DNA from: Spongilla lacustris
Taxonomy: Eukaryota; Porifera; Demospongiae; Spongillida; Spongillidae
Direction of reading: 5' to 3'
NCBI GenBank assembly: GCA_949361645.1
Contig: OX442415.1
Span: 1,421,798 to 1,485,797, forward strand
Length of the DNA: 64,000 bases
The notes beneath the pieces were generated by a model, which did no database searches, was not told the origin of the DNA, and worked only from the letters and a program-made list of their open reading frames with translations. Both the position numbers and the translations under genes were made by a program. This document shows positions 47,164-59,159 of this stretch, piece by piece; the stretch's first letter is position 1; each line of letters opens with the position of its first letter.

Positions 47164-48860
47164 TCATGGATCACCTGATCCCACTGTGATCCAGGAGGTC
47201 AACTGTTCAGATAACAGGACTTCACCAACACTAGCACACCTCAACACACCAATGATTGTCCTCCAGGTGTAAGGAGGTGACCCACGTCTCCTCCACACAC
47301 CAAACATCTCACCATATGCTCTGTGGTGGTCCTCCAGGCTTGGATGGTGTGGACCTATCACTTGAAGCTCGCCTAGTGTGAGGCCAAGCTGAAGTTCAAC
47401 TGTCTCATACTTGTGGGGATTCACAGCTGCTACCCTGTCCATGAGGTGTGGTAATGATGGTTCACTGTTCAGGGACAAAGGAACTGTACAAAGATGGAAC
47501 AGATGGTGGTCAAATGGTACTTCCACATACTTAACCCACCTGTTGTACTGGGCTTTTGGTCCTCCCAATACGTTTCTCCAAATTCATATTTCCGTTTCTG
47601 GGAAATGCTCTTCCCCAACCACATCAGCTGGTCCTCACTCAGGTCTCCATTCCGGTCTTCTAAAATGGTACACTTCCACTAGTATGCTGACCTTGAACAC
47701 ACCACTACAGCTACATGAGGAGGGTCTGAGATACAACGGGCTCCTGCACACATGAAGGCATTTTCAAACTGTTCATTACAGTACTTGAGCACACTACAGG
47801 CACTCTTGATACCACTGTGTACCTCTTATATAAAAACACATTGTGTTTAACAAGATGGTGCAAGGCAGCAGAGAATGCATCTGCTTCAATGTGAAACTTT
47901 TTAGCAGACACCTGACATTTTACAAGACTCAAGACACCATCATGGGAAGACCTTTGGATGACAACCTCCAGCCCAAACCATGATATAGGCATTTTTATTA
48001 ACTGCTCGGGTGACTTGGATATGATTTGCTTCTTAAGTACCTTGGCAACATGTCTGTCCACATCTTCAGGAAAAAGGCCATTCACAGCAAATATCAGCTC
48101 TTTCATTTCTTCTCCACAAAAAGTACTTTAAAGTGGGTAGAATCCAGTAATGCCTGGAGCTGTTGGTTTTTCTCTTTGATGGTTTCAGCACAGCTATCTT
48201 TGGCATCTCTATGTGTTCCAATGATAATGATCAGAGGATGAGCATCCTGTGAGTGAATTGCTCCAAGACAGTGTTAAAGGATCTGTTTATGAGAGAGAGA
48301 TGATCAATATGGTTTACCAACACGCTTGCCATCTGCTCCATAGTATGCAATAGTGGGGTGATGTGATAGCTCTTCTGACAGCTTCAGAACAAATATTGTT
48401 ACCATGGGATCTTGAATGAACAATGGAAGGATGTCATGGTATTGCAGCTGACCACCACTGTCAATGAACTGGATCCACTTTACACCAAAAGTTTCTCCTT
48501 GTCTATACCAAGCAAATTGCAGGTTAACAATATATACACATTTAACCTTCCCTTAGCCTTACCTGAAGAGTGGTTGATGTGATGAACCAGCTCATCCTCT
48601 ATATCTGTATGTTGGGTGGAATGCTCTATGGTGCTCAGTGGAGTGACATCATCAGTCCTGCTCTGTTGGGTGGTGGTATTCTCATTGGCAGTAGAGTGAC
48701 TAACACCAGCTCCACTAGTAGATACATGTACACTGATGGCCATCTTTGGGAGAGTGCTAACCACAGCAGCCAATGATGGTTCCATGGATACACCACTTTG
48801 TTTAATAGTTGCACCAACATTTTTCACGAGTTCCTGGTCATTTTCAGCAACTCTTATACA
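47164..48860 (-). pseudogene. ROC-COR-death gene, internally deleted (family copy G4)
   Basis: On the minus strand the copy starts abruptly near 48860 (VAENDQELVKNVGATI), missing the P-loop. It has the first exon to 48565, a 60-bp stop-free intron, and the DSGGQLQYHD and THRD region. The COR-like part runs to LHHLVKHNVFLY near 47828, where about half a kilobase is deleted and the frame lost; later blocks (KSACSVLKY, CISDPPHVAVVV) are out of frame. An insertion like that of G2 is present near 47600. The last exon, 47483-47164, is open and carries the same death-fold type as G3 (LQLGLTLGELQVIG, YTWRTIIGVLRCASVGEVLL). G3 and G4 share a distinctive SVHVSTSGAGVSHSTANENT segment and 3' flanks, so they form a subfamily. 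Confidence 0.85.
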
Positions 48861-48899
48861 TGTACATGTATATGTATGTATACTGATACGCGTAAGTCT

Positions 48900-50260
48900 C
48901 AAATCTTTTGCTTTAATTTTATAAAAAGCACGTAACCGTAATTACATATTGTCTAGTGTTTACATAGGATAAGGTATAGCATTGACTGAAGGCTTCTATA
49001 ACTGAAGTTTTATAACATAACTTTGTCATGTACACATAATAAAAAAATCTGTATAATAAGCTACAATTCAAAGTTCACGGCGTTGTATTCAGGTACAATA
49101 ATGTACATGCATGTGTGTTCAGTTTTCTTCACGTGAATATTTGACATATAATTAGTGAAATCCGTTCGCAAATCGTGCATACTATCACTGTCAGTCGAGT
49201 GACAGATAACGTTTTAAGGGATCCACCGGGATAAGATTGCTTGTCCTCACCAAAGTCAGGTTGAGCATACAGCTCTTTAAAGCTTGGGTGGTGCCTTCTA
49301 CGTTGGAAAATGTTGCGCGCGACGGGCGGCGTCCTCTTATTAAATTCATGTTGGCCGTCTGGCCATTGCATCCGCCCCTGATATGAACACAGCCGGATGT
49401 ACGTTGCGCATGCACAGTTTGCTTGGAAGAGCTGTACGGTATATTTGTAATAGACCATTGTTTCATTTGTTTGTATTGCTTACGGAACCTGTGAGGTGAG
49501 TGTTTCTATGTTTCTGTCTCGTGCTAGCAATTTTGTGCCTGTAGGCTAAACCATTGGTACGAAGTCTTTTGGTTGTGTACTGGAAAATGAGCAAGAATGA
49601 GAAAGACGACTATTTTGTTGTGTGTAGTGATAGGAGAGCAGTTTTTCATAGTCGTATTGTGGTGTAGGAGGTCCCAACTGCTACCCAAGATGTGAGGGAG
49701 GGCAGTAGTGGTGTGCGCGTGTCAACGTCATAGCTAGTTGGGCGTGGCCCGCCCTTCGCGTATTGGCGCGTGGCCCGCCCTTCCGCCAATACGTGCGCTT
49801 ATCTAGAGAAGCCAACAGGACTACGCCTTCTTTTCCACGTAGTGAAGTTATTTAGGTGTGTGCGAAGGAGTACACACGATCTGCAATCAAACGCCTACGT
49901 TATATCACATAGCCAAGGATAGTCTAGCCATTTTTAGCCTCGCCATTAGCAAAAAGATCACTTCCCATTAGCCTGAGGTAGCCAGCCTCGCCATTAGGCA
50001 TAGCTAGAGAGCCTTGTGGTGCGAGGTAGCCAATATGGCCTATTGTAGTGCTCGAAATGCTCTGTTTGGGATGTCCCCGTTGGGCCATAAGAGGCCTCCT
50101 TACCTGTGGCCATGAAGCAGGTAGCCGTTGGTAGTGTGCGATGTAGTAAAGAGAAGCGTGAAGTGTGTGTGGTGTGGACCTAGTACCTGTTGTACGTACG
50201 AGCTAGCTAGGTCCCCAAACGAAGGTGGTGCTGTCTGTGAACTTTTTTTTTTTTTGTAGA
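48900..50260. promoter_or_regulatory. Upstream region of the intact Kelch-ROC-COR-death gene
   Basis: No exon is assigned. It contains two near-identical GC-rich boxes (gcgtggcccgcccttc at about 49742 and 49768) flanked by tattggcg and cgccaata. The stretch 49855-50030 recurs inverted at 25480-25627. A run of 13 T followed by gtag six bases before the ATG at 50266 looks like a splice acceptor, so a 5' exon probably lies here. Confidence 0.45.
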
Positions 50261-50265
50261 TAAAA

Positions 50266-51199
50266 ATGTTTCATTTCGAAAGTTGTCAAAATGTTCCAGA
50301 GCGAGGTGGTCGAGTGTGGAGTGGTATAGTGGAGGTGGAGGGTAGGGTTGTGTGGGGTGGTGAAGTAGGAGGAGTGTACAGTTTAGATGATAAGGATAAG
50401 TGGAAGAGATGGACTGGGGGTGTTGAGTTTGGGGCCACACTAGGAGTGTGTGATGGAAGGTTAGTGGCGGTTGGAGGTTTGCAGGGTGATGTGTGGAGTA
50501 AGCAGGTGATGGAGTGGAGAGGAGGGAGGTGGTCCCTCATGTCAGACATGTTGGTAGGGTGTAGGTGGTCCTGTGTAGTTAGTGTTGGTGGAGGTGGTCT
50601 GGTGGTGATGGGAGGGGAAGGTGATGGGCCCAAGGCCTTGGCTGATGTCCAAGTATTTGATGGGAAGACACAGACCTGGCACTTTGGACCATCACTTCCT
50701 GAGCGATGTTGGGGCATGTCAGCAGTGGTTCATGAAGACCTGGTCTTCGTGATGGGAGGTTATGACATGGACAGAGCTGTGTGGTGTGCCAACATCAATG
50801 ACCTGGTGAGCCACTGAGCATTGTGTAGCATCTCTGTCGCATGTGTGTAGCTGACCCGTGGGACACACACACCGTGTGTCACCTAGCACATGGATGCTTC
50901 CTGCAACACACGCATGCTCAGCGTGGTCCTACACACACTCACACATGTGCACACATGCACAGTGTGGATGCTCGCTATAGTAGCTCTACTGGTGGAGACG
51001 TACACACACACACACAAGCGTCTCCACGTGTGCACACCATGCACGCTGATGTTAGATTTGTGTGTTTGATGTGTGGTGTGTGCTTCACATATGGGCACAC
51101 ACACACACACCAATGATGTCCACACATGCACACTATGTGTACCCAGTGGTGCACACATCCACATGACTGCTTGTACATCACTCATCTTTAATGTGCATT

Positions 51200-51239
<40 letters not shown>

Positions 51240-54200
51240 TTGCTGTACAGTCACAAGAAGACACACAGCAATCTACCTGGAGAAAGCTACCAGATGTACC
51301 ATACTACTATTCAGCTGTATGTGTGGTTGATAGTGTGCTCCTTGCCATTGGAGGAGCAGAGGAGTGGGTGGGATCTAAGAAGATCTCTGCCATCTATGCC
51401 CTCCACCCTGTTGATCAGAAGTGGCAGCATGTTGGAGACATGCCATTTCAGTGTTCCTTTGTAGACACTATACTGCTGTCAGGAGGAAGGCTGTTGGTGG
51501 TTGATGGGGCAAGCAGTCAGAGGGTCTTGAGGGTCACTGTGGAAGGTAAGCCATGCAAGTGTTATGGTCAGTACTACTAACCAGACTATTTTCAGGTCTG
51601 GCTATGGTCTTCCCTAGTCCTGTGAACACAGTGAAGACAGATGACAGGTGTATGAATGGTTGGAGTGTACCTGTGGGGGTGTTTATGGTGGTCATGTGTA
51701 CCTGTGGGGGTGTTGATGGTGGTCATGTGTACCTGTGGGTGTGTTTTATGGTGGTCATGTGTACCGGTGGGGGTGTTGATGGTGGTGATGTGTACCTGTG
51801 GGGGTGTTGATGGGGGTCATGTGTACCTTGGGGGTGTTGATGGTGGTCATGTGTACCTGTGGGTGTGTTTTATGGTGGTCATGTGTATCTGCGGGGGTGT
51901 TGATGGGGGTCATGTGTACCTGTGGGTGTGTTTTATGGTGGTCATGTGTACCTGCGGGGGTGTTGATGGTGGTCATGTGTACCTGTGGGTGTGTTTTATG
52001 GTGGTCATGTGTACCTGTGGGGGTGTTGATGGTGGTCATGTGTACCTGTGGGTGTGTTTTATGGTGGTCATGTGTACCTGCGGGGGTGTTGATGGTGGTC
52101 ATGTGTACCTGTGGGTGTGTTTTATGGTGGTCATGTGTACCTGTGGGTGTGTTTTATGGTGGTCATGTGTACCGGGGGGGGGGGGGGGGGGGGAGTTGGA
52201 GGTAGATAGAGTACGCTGGCATGCTAAAGTGACTTTCAGGTGACTTTTTACGGGGGACGTATTGCAATTGTATGATTTAGATTCAGTGGTCGAATAGCTT
52301 GGAGCAGGATTAGTCACTTGTGGTTGAGCAATTTGTCAAAATAGAACACTTTTCTAATGTGGGGCAACAAGTCACCAGAAAGATTTGCTGAAAGTGACCT
52401 GGAATGCTGGCCCTAAGAGTACAGTATAACATGTTAGTTGATGGTAAATTTTTTTACATCACTTTTACATTTGAGTGGACTTTTTAAAAAGCCTGGTTTG
52501 GGATATCCAAAATCTAATTTAATTACGGAATATTCTTTATGCATCATCTGGCATTAAAACTACAAAACCACAACTGCTCACGTGACTTCCTGATTGCATA
52601 GCGTTTCATTTTCAGTAACTACCCTAAATAAGCAGTTTTTAGTGGATTTCTCCACCGTTACATGATGGATTGCACTGAAATTCGGTGTGTAAGTGTAACA
52701 TGGTCCCTTATCTAAAACTACCATGTACGAATTTGATTGCGGGAAAACGTTTCGATAATGGCATCCATTAAGGACTGATTTTAGAGGGAATTGTGTTTAG
52801 TATACCGTTACGTTGCGTGCACGATCTGAAGTCCCAGGATCAGCTAGTAGATAGTAAAATGATAGTGGAATCCAAGGCAGTTGCAGTCGTGACTTTACTG
52901 ATGGTTTGGCAGTGAATAGAAAGCACTCAAAGTCGGAGGATGAAAAAAAAAAAAAGTCGGTCATATACAATGAATTACATTATAAAGTTGACGTCATTGT
53001 ATTTTGTGGGAGTGGTGATCAAGTTGACAACGGTTCTTTTCCTCTTCAGAGGTGCCCAAAAGTGGACCATGTTACACTCACACACCTACTGTAATTTCAG
53101 CGCAATCCAGCATGCAACGGTGGAGAAATCCACTAAAAACTACTTATTTAGGGTAGTTACTGAAAATTAAATGCTATGCAGTCAGGAAGTCACGTGAGCA
53201 GTTGTGGTTTTGTACTTTTAACGCCAGATGATGCATAAAGAACAATCCGTAATTAGATTTTGGGTATCTCAAACCAGGTTTTTAAAAAGTCCACTCAAAT
53301 GTAAAAACTGATGTAAAAAAATTTACCATCAACTAGCATGTTATGCACTAATTTTACAATAGTGCACATATGTGTAAGAACACTCACTAGGGTGAGGGTA
53401 ACACACCCTTATGTAGTGGTACCTGACCATAGTGATGCATAAATGTGTGCTAAGGACACCTAACTAAACTGTATCTACTAATAGTAACCGAACATACCCA
53501 TACGTGCGCACGTGTGTGTGCAAGGTTATACTATGATGTACCCCACAATACGAATAATTGTCCTTAACCGATTATTTGCAAAGTTTCCAAATTAACTAAT
53601 TGACTTCCGTGTAGCGGAATTTTAATTCATGTTTTTAAGCTGATTAGCTATCCCGTGTGCGTGTGCTGACACAACTACAGAATGGTGGGATTTTTGAACG
53701 TACAAGTTGCGTTCAAACAACTCTAGAGTCCAAGAGCTAACCCTCGGCTGAACTAGTTTGTTTCCAGCACGTTTGCTAGTGGCAGTATATTTCGTCAAAA
53801 GACACCGGTGATTAGATAGCCGCTCGTGCTGAAGACTGCTTTCCAAGTTGGGGCTTTTTACGTCCTCTTGGTTGTTAAGCTTATGTCTGGGCTTGGTCGT
53901 ACAAAGTCAATCTCATTTATATCGTTGTACCATGCCGTGTTTACATTCAACATAGGCTAACTCGCATCACCATTGTTTCTACGTGAAAGTAAGTTCCCTA
54001 CTGATTACAAAAACAGGCGTTTGAAGCACAGAATACGTATTCATTTGTTTATAGTGTGTATGACACACAGCTGGACTCAAATTTGCATCTACTGTGTTCA
54101 CGTAACTTAATTAAACGGGTGCAAATTTGAGCCACATATAATCGGTTTATTCAGCATACTGGCTATAGCTTTATATCTTTTATGTATGTGATTTGATACC

Positions 54201-56947
54201 TTCATTCAGGAGGCTCTATGAGGAGGCCATGACCAAGGGATATGTGGAAACTTCAGTGACCAAGTGTTTCATCCTTGGAGCTGCTGGTGTTGGCAAGACT
54301 CACCTCAAACACCTCCTTCTCAAGAAGGACCTTCCAAAGCAACGTGTCAGTACAGGACTGGCTGACAACCCTGTCAGAGCCATCTCCTTCACACTGGCTG
54401 GTGTGGGTGGACAAGAGGAGGATGACTGGTTTGTGGTTGAAGATGACCAGGCACTGATGAGTGTTATTGGAGAAACCATCAAAGGTGGAGTATCCATGGC
54501 ACCATCATTGGCTGATGTGGTGAGTACTCTCCCTAAGATGGCCATAGACCCTTCCAATGTACCCAGTGATGGAGCTGTTGGTCCCACCCCTGCTGGTGTG
54601 AACATCACCAAGGACACCACCCAGCCTGAACAGAGCAGGACTGCAGATATAGAGGATGAGCTGGTTCATCACATCAACCAATCCTCAGGTAAGAGCAGCA
54701 GGCCTTGTTATTTGCTTGTATTAACCCTAAATCTCCCTCTGTAGATAACAAGAAGTTGTTTGGAGTGAAGTGGATCCAGTTCATTGACAGTGGTGGTCAG
54801 CTGCAATACCATGACATCCTTCCATTGTTCATTCAAGATCCCATGGTAACAATATTTGTACTGAAGCTGTCAGAAGAGCTATCACATCACCCCACCATTG
54901 AGTACTATGGAGCAGATGGCAAGCCAGTTGGTAAACCATATCGATCATCTCTCTCTCATAAACAGATCCTACAACACTGTCTTGGAGCAATTCACTCACA
55001 GGATGCTCATCCTCTGATCATTATCATTGGAACACACAGAGATGCCAAAGATAGCTGTGCTGAAACCATCCAAGAGAAAAACCAACTGCTCCAGGCATTA
55101 CTGGAATCTGCCCACTTTGATGTGCTTTGCTGTGGAGAAGGAATGGAAGAGCTGATATTTGCTGTGAATGGCCTTTCCCCTGAAGATGTGGACAGACATG
55201 TTGCCCAGGTACTTAAGAAGGAAATCATATCCAAGTCACCCCAGCAGTTAATAAAAATGCCTATAGCATGGTTTGGGCTGGAAGTTGTTCTCCAAAGGTC
55301 TTCCCATGATGGTGTCTTGAGTCTTGTAGAGTGTCAGGTGTCTGCTAAAAGGTTTCACATTGAAGGAGATGCATTCTCTGCTGCCTTGCACCATCTTGTG
55401 AAACACAATGTGTTCTTATATTACCCAGAGGTTCTTCCCCATACAGTGTTCTGTGACCCCCAGGTAGTCCTCACCAAGGTGACTGAACTAGTGCAGTACC
55501 ACTACAAGCTGAGGGATAATCCAGATGGGGGTGTGGTAGTTAGACGTAACCTGGTCATCATGTTCAGGGACCATGGCCTGTTGTCAGTGGAGCTACTGAG
55601 AAAGTTTCCAAAGCACTACAAAGAGGGTCTGTTCACACCACAAGATCTAGTGAAGTTGCTGGTGAGTCGTGGTGCCATAGCTATGATCAGCGATGGTGAG
55701 TACTTGATGCCTGCTCTGCTGCCCCACCTGGACTCCACCCAAGTGTCCAAGTACCTTGAAAGAGGTGCCTCCCTGATGATTAGGTTCCCCCATGGCTATA
55801 TTCCTAGTGGTCTGTTTTGCTGTCTTGTGGCCTTCTTACTTTCATCTTCTTGGAAGGTGTGCATGGATAGGAGCAAGCCATTGTGTCTGTATCGCAACTG
55901 TATCAGATTAGTACATAAGGACTCTGCAGAAATTGTGACCCTTGTTGACATGTTCTCCTATATAGCAGTGCATGTTGATGAGGCTTCAAGTGAGGTGTGT
56001 AGGGAGATAAGAGGTCTTGTCCACAGTGGTATCAAGAGTGCCTGTAGTGTGCTCAAGTACCATAATGTCCAGTTTGAAGATGCCTTCATGTGTGCAGGAG
56101 CCCGTTGTACCTCAGACCCTCCTCATGTAGCTGTAGTAGTGTGTGCAAGGTCAGCATACAAGTGGAAGTGTACCATTAAAGATGACCAGAATGGAGACCT
56201 GAGTAAGGACCAGCTGATGTGGTTAGATGGATTTGTACAAACAGGTTTGGAGGACCAAAAGCCCAGTACAACAGGTGGGTGATGTGTGTGGTAGTACCAT
56301 TTGACCACCATCTGTTCCATCTCTGTACAGTTCCTTTGTCCCTGGAGAGTGAACCATCTTTACCACACCTCATGGACAGGGTAGCGGCTGTGATTCCCCA
56401 CACTGTTGGCCCCTCACCAACAAGACTAGATGGTAAGTCAAGATGGTTCCTTCCTTCCCATGTCTCATTCCTATACTATGGTGTGTTGCATGAGGTTTTG
56501 TTGACAAGACATAGATTGGCATTGACAGGCCATATGATGTAGCTATATGCTTGCCCCCTCCCCTCCCCTCCCCCCTCCAGTTACTTTACTACATGTACTC
56601 TGTTTCAAATCCCCATCTTTAATTGTTCATCCTTCCCTCCATCAGCCACACCTTCCATCAGGGAGCTGATGTCCATACCTGTTGGTCACCTGAACATGAT
56701 CCAAAGTGTTGGTATCAGGTACCCTACCCTGGGGATATTCCTGCTGGAGGATGATAATGGAGTGTTGGTGGAAGCACTCAAAGAAGAGAATCGTCACACA
56801 GCTGAAGAGATCACACGTGCCATCTTCCAGAAGTGGATTGGTGGTACTGGAAGGAAACCCACAACATTGAGGACACTAGTTGGTGTTCTTAGACAGAGCC
56901 AGTTAGCTCCACAGGCTGATGCAATTGAAAGTTACTTCAGTACTTAA
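50266..56947 (+). CDS. Kelch-ROC-COR-death-domain protein (intact family member G5)
   Basis: Seven exons, 50266-50805, 51239-51545, 51596-51647, 54210-54688, 54745-56274, 56331-56432 and 56646-56947, join in phase to 3312 nt, 1103 residues without a stop. Residues 1-283 are Kelch blades (GGGGLVVMGGEGDG, SAVVHEDLVFVMGGYDMD, YYYSAVCVVDSVLLAIGG). The P-loop GAAGVGKT is at 323-330, IDSGGQ at 473-478 and THRD at 556-559, the ROC GTPase set. A COR-like region follows, then a Cys/His-bearing segment (FEDAFMCAGARCTSDPPHVA), a linker, and a C-terminal death-domain-like region (FLLEDDNGVLVEALKEENRH, WIGGTGRKPTTLRTLVGVLR). ROC-COR-death is known in DAPK1; Kelch at the N-terminus is unusual. Probably a cytosolic signalling or death sensor (inference). 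Intron 3 is swollen by a minisatellite and a foldback element. An extra 5' exon is possible. Confidence 0.85.
51190..51238. repeat. (CA)n microsatellite forming the exon-2 acceptor of the intact Kelch gene
   Basis: CA repeats run directly into cacacag, the acceptor before IAVQSQEDTQQ. The same arrangement, with the AG lost, is at 17246-17340. Confidence 0.9.
51655..52180. repeat. 31/32-bp minisatellite in intron 3 of the intact Kelch-ROC gene
   Basis: Units alternate between tgtacctgtgggggtgttga + tggtggtcatg and tgtacctgtgggtgtgtttt + atggtggtcatg, about 17 in all, ending in a G run near 52171-52193. It is the expanded partner of 16681-16822. Confidence 0.93.
52425..53345. mobile_element. 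Large foldback element, about 920 bp
   Basis: The left arm (about 52425-52712) contains taacatgttagttgatggta, tgcatcatctggcattaaaa, gctcacgtgacttcctgatt and tagtggatttctccaccgtt. The right arm (about 53063-53345) has the reverse complements of these blocks in mirrored order. The arms are about 285 bp and roughly 90 percent alike by eye, around a 350-bp centre with an A-rich stretch. No transposase. It lies in intron 3 of the intact Kelch-ROC gene. Confidence 0.9.
53346..54209. other. Remainder of intron 3, no exon seen
   Basis: No further coding segment is recognised before the acceptor ttcattcag at 54209. Confidence 0.5.
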
Positions 56948-57740
56948 GGTAGCTGTGTAAGTGTTTTGTGTGTGCATTCATTTGTACATGTGTTCTGTTT
57001 GATGGAGATTTGAGTATGGAATTCGGGGTGTGGTGGTCTTCCCAGGAACCAGGCATGGCAGATCTAAATCCCCCTAAGGATGCTTATATGTGTGGAGGTG
57101 GTGCCTCGTCACGATAGCCATATCGGTTAGAAAACATAAAAGATTCACAGCTTGTGCCGTGAGTATATTATAGTAGAATATCTGTGAGTATTTGTACTAC
57201 ATCAGGAAACACAACTAGAATATAGATTCTCAATGTATCCAGACCCAAACTAATGATCGTGAAGTAATAGACCATGCAGGTGTGGCCATCACATTATATT
57301 TTATCATTTATAGCTTGCAGTTATATAGCAAGCCCCCTTTTAATAATTCTCTATACCAACGAGTAGCCACAACATCCCCCCCAATGCAGCACAAGATTCA
57401 CAGCTTGCTTGCTTATGGGTGGTTATACACCTAATACACCTGGGAACGAGAGTATTGTACGCACTGATTCAGTCTTGTACCCAGACCCACAAACTGCAAG
57501 CGATAATCATCGAGCTGCTGCCATGACATCACTGATTATAGCTTGCATAATGCGCCACAATACATGGTTTGAAGGTGTTCTGATCCATTGGAGAAACACG
57601 GAGTAATGACATGCAACAAACACACATTTGCTAACAAAGACACCCTACATGTAAATTCAGCTACAAAAAGGAAGCTAACTTACAATATATTTCTCTAAAT
57701 TTACAAACATGCTTTTAAAATCCTCTCCAAAGCAGCCTCC
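56948..57740. other. 3' flank, no gene seen
   Basis: No exon is recognised. Two similar stretches (agattcacagcttg at 57141 and 57391, and related cccagacccaaac text) suggest a short local duplication. Confidence 0.45.
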
Positions 57741-57741
57741 C

Positions 57742-57893
57742 CTCAATCGTTAGTTGGGGGCCTCCCCTTTGTGAGAGTGGCTTGAAGTTCTGCACGTAGC
57801 ATGTCTCCCGTCTTGTCCCCTGCCTTGGGCTTAACGGGGGCAGGTTTAGCCTCCTTCTGACTTCTGTTCCTCTTCACCTTAATTGCCTCCCGT
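57742..57893 (-). CDS. Possible terminal exon of an unidentified gene
   Basis: After a candidate acceptor (caagcccccag) the minus strand reads LLREAIKVKRNRSQKEAKPA, then VKPKAGDKTGDMLRAELQAT and LTKGRPPTND with a stop at about 57742. The composition looks like a real basic C-terminal tail, reminiscent of actin-binding WH2-type tails (LLREAIKVKRN), but this is weak. Upstream minus-strand frames (58220-57945: TTGTPEDLSVRTFSGGNKSG) might supply the preceding exon. Unidentified. Confidence 0.3.
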
Positions 57894-58195
57894 AGGAGCT
57901 GGGGGCTTGGTGGGAGTCACCACTGCAGCCACAGCTGCTGCTCACTGCAGTAGGAAGATTCCCACCATGTGGGAGGTGATGATGAAGGCCCCCGGGAGTT
58001 CTGCGGGGGCGAAGAACATGGTTGTAGGGGCCTTGGCTAGAGTTGTGGGCAGGCCAGACTTGTTCCCCCCCGAAAAGGTACGCACAGACAAATCCTCAGG
58101 TGTCCCTGTTGTTTTGTTCCCGGCACCAGACGACACGGATGAAGATCCTAACAGGTCTTCAGGTGACTCAGAAGTTTGTGAAAAATACTCAGTTT

Positions 58196-58743
58196 ATAAT
58201 TCATCCGCTGCTGGGGTCTGAGTACGAGACAGCTAAGTTAGGGAAATTTTCCTAGCAGGTCAAGGTCAATTTCAGAAGCCTTAATAATGAACCTGCTTGA
58301 GGGTTAGGGTAGTTTGATTATTCAAGGTCATTTGTATATATGTATTATAAGTAAAAAAATAAGGTCACAGTACAGTACAGACCACAGAACAAATTAACCG
58401 ATGAGTCCAACTGGTAAGCCAGCAACGCCGCGGTGAGAAGAGATAATTTTTTTTTACTACTGAATAAAGTGCAATGTTGCACAAAATATACATTTACACA
58501 CGCACATACAAATGAACAGAATCATTAAAGCACAAATTATACGTACTATAGAAAATAGCTGGACTTTATTTTCTTTCAAAACGTTTGCTCCATTCACTGG
58601 ATCTACCTTTGAGGTCTGTCCTGTATTGGATGAGACGAAAATAAATTTTACTTCTGCACATGATGCAAGTGCATGCATACATGGTTCTCCTCATTCCCCT
58701 TTCTCCCTCTTAGTATTTCATGTCTCTACCTAGTCTACCCTGT
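58196..58743 (+). repeat. Segmental duplication (partner 45885-46340)
   Basis: Same blocks as at 45885-46340, in the same orientation, ending in the second (CCCT)n tract. An extra 60-bp stretch near 58470-58540 is absent from the partner. Confidence 0.85.
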
Positions 58744-58948
58744 CCTCCCTCCCTCCCTCCCTCCCTCCCTCCCTCCCTCCCTCCCTCCCTCCCTCCCTCC
58801 CTCCCTCCCTCCCTCCCTCCCTCCCTCCCTCCCTCCCTCCCTCCCTCCCTCCCTCCCTCCCTCCCTCCCTCCCTCCCTCCCTCCCTCCCTCCCTCCCTCC
58901 CTCCCTCCCTCCCTCCCTCCCTCCCTCCCTCCCTCCCTCCCTCCCTCC
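58744..58948. repeat. (CCCT)n microsatellite, about 205 bp
   Basis: About 50 ccct units, the shorter partner of 46341-46800. Confidence 0.98.
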
Positions 58949-59115
58949 CAATGTAAGGTTCCAGGTGATCCACTAGGGAGACCCTCCCTCCCTCCCTCCC
59001 AATGTAAGGTTCCAGGTGATCCACTAGGGAGACCCTCCCTCCCTCCCTCCCTCCCAATGTAAGGTTCCAGGTGATCCACTAGGGAGACCCTCCGTCCCTC
59101 CCTCCCTCCCTCTGT
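58949..59115. repeat. Tandem units of (CCCT)n plus aggttccaggtgatccacta
   Basis: Three units of about 55 bp, each a short ccct run followed by caatgtaaggttccaggtga and tccactagggagacc. Related in part to the 39-bp minisatellite in reverse orientation. Confidence 0.85.
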
Positions 59116-59159
59116 AAGATTCCATTGGTAACACAGTACAACACATGCACAATACATAC

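Noticed and set aside
49129..49466. Two overlapping minus-strand frames of about 100 codons
   Set aside because: No recognisable domain; position fits the upstream region of the Kelch gene.
53622..53846. 74-codon minus-strand frame in the Kelch-ROC intron
   Set aside because: No resemblance to a known domain and no splice sites of matching phase.
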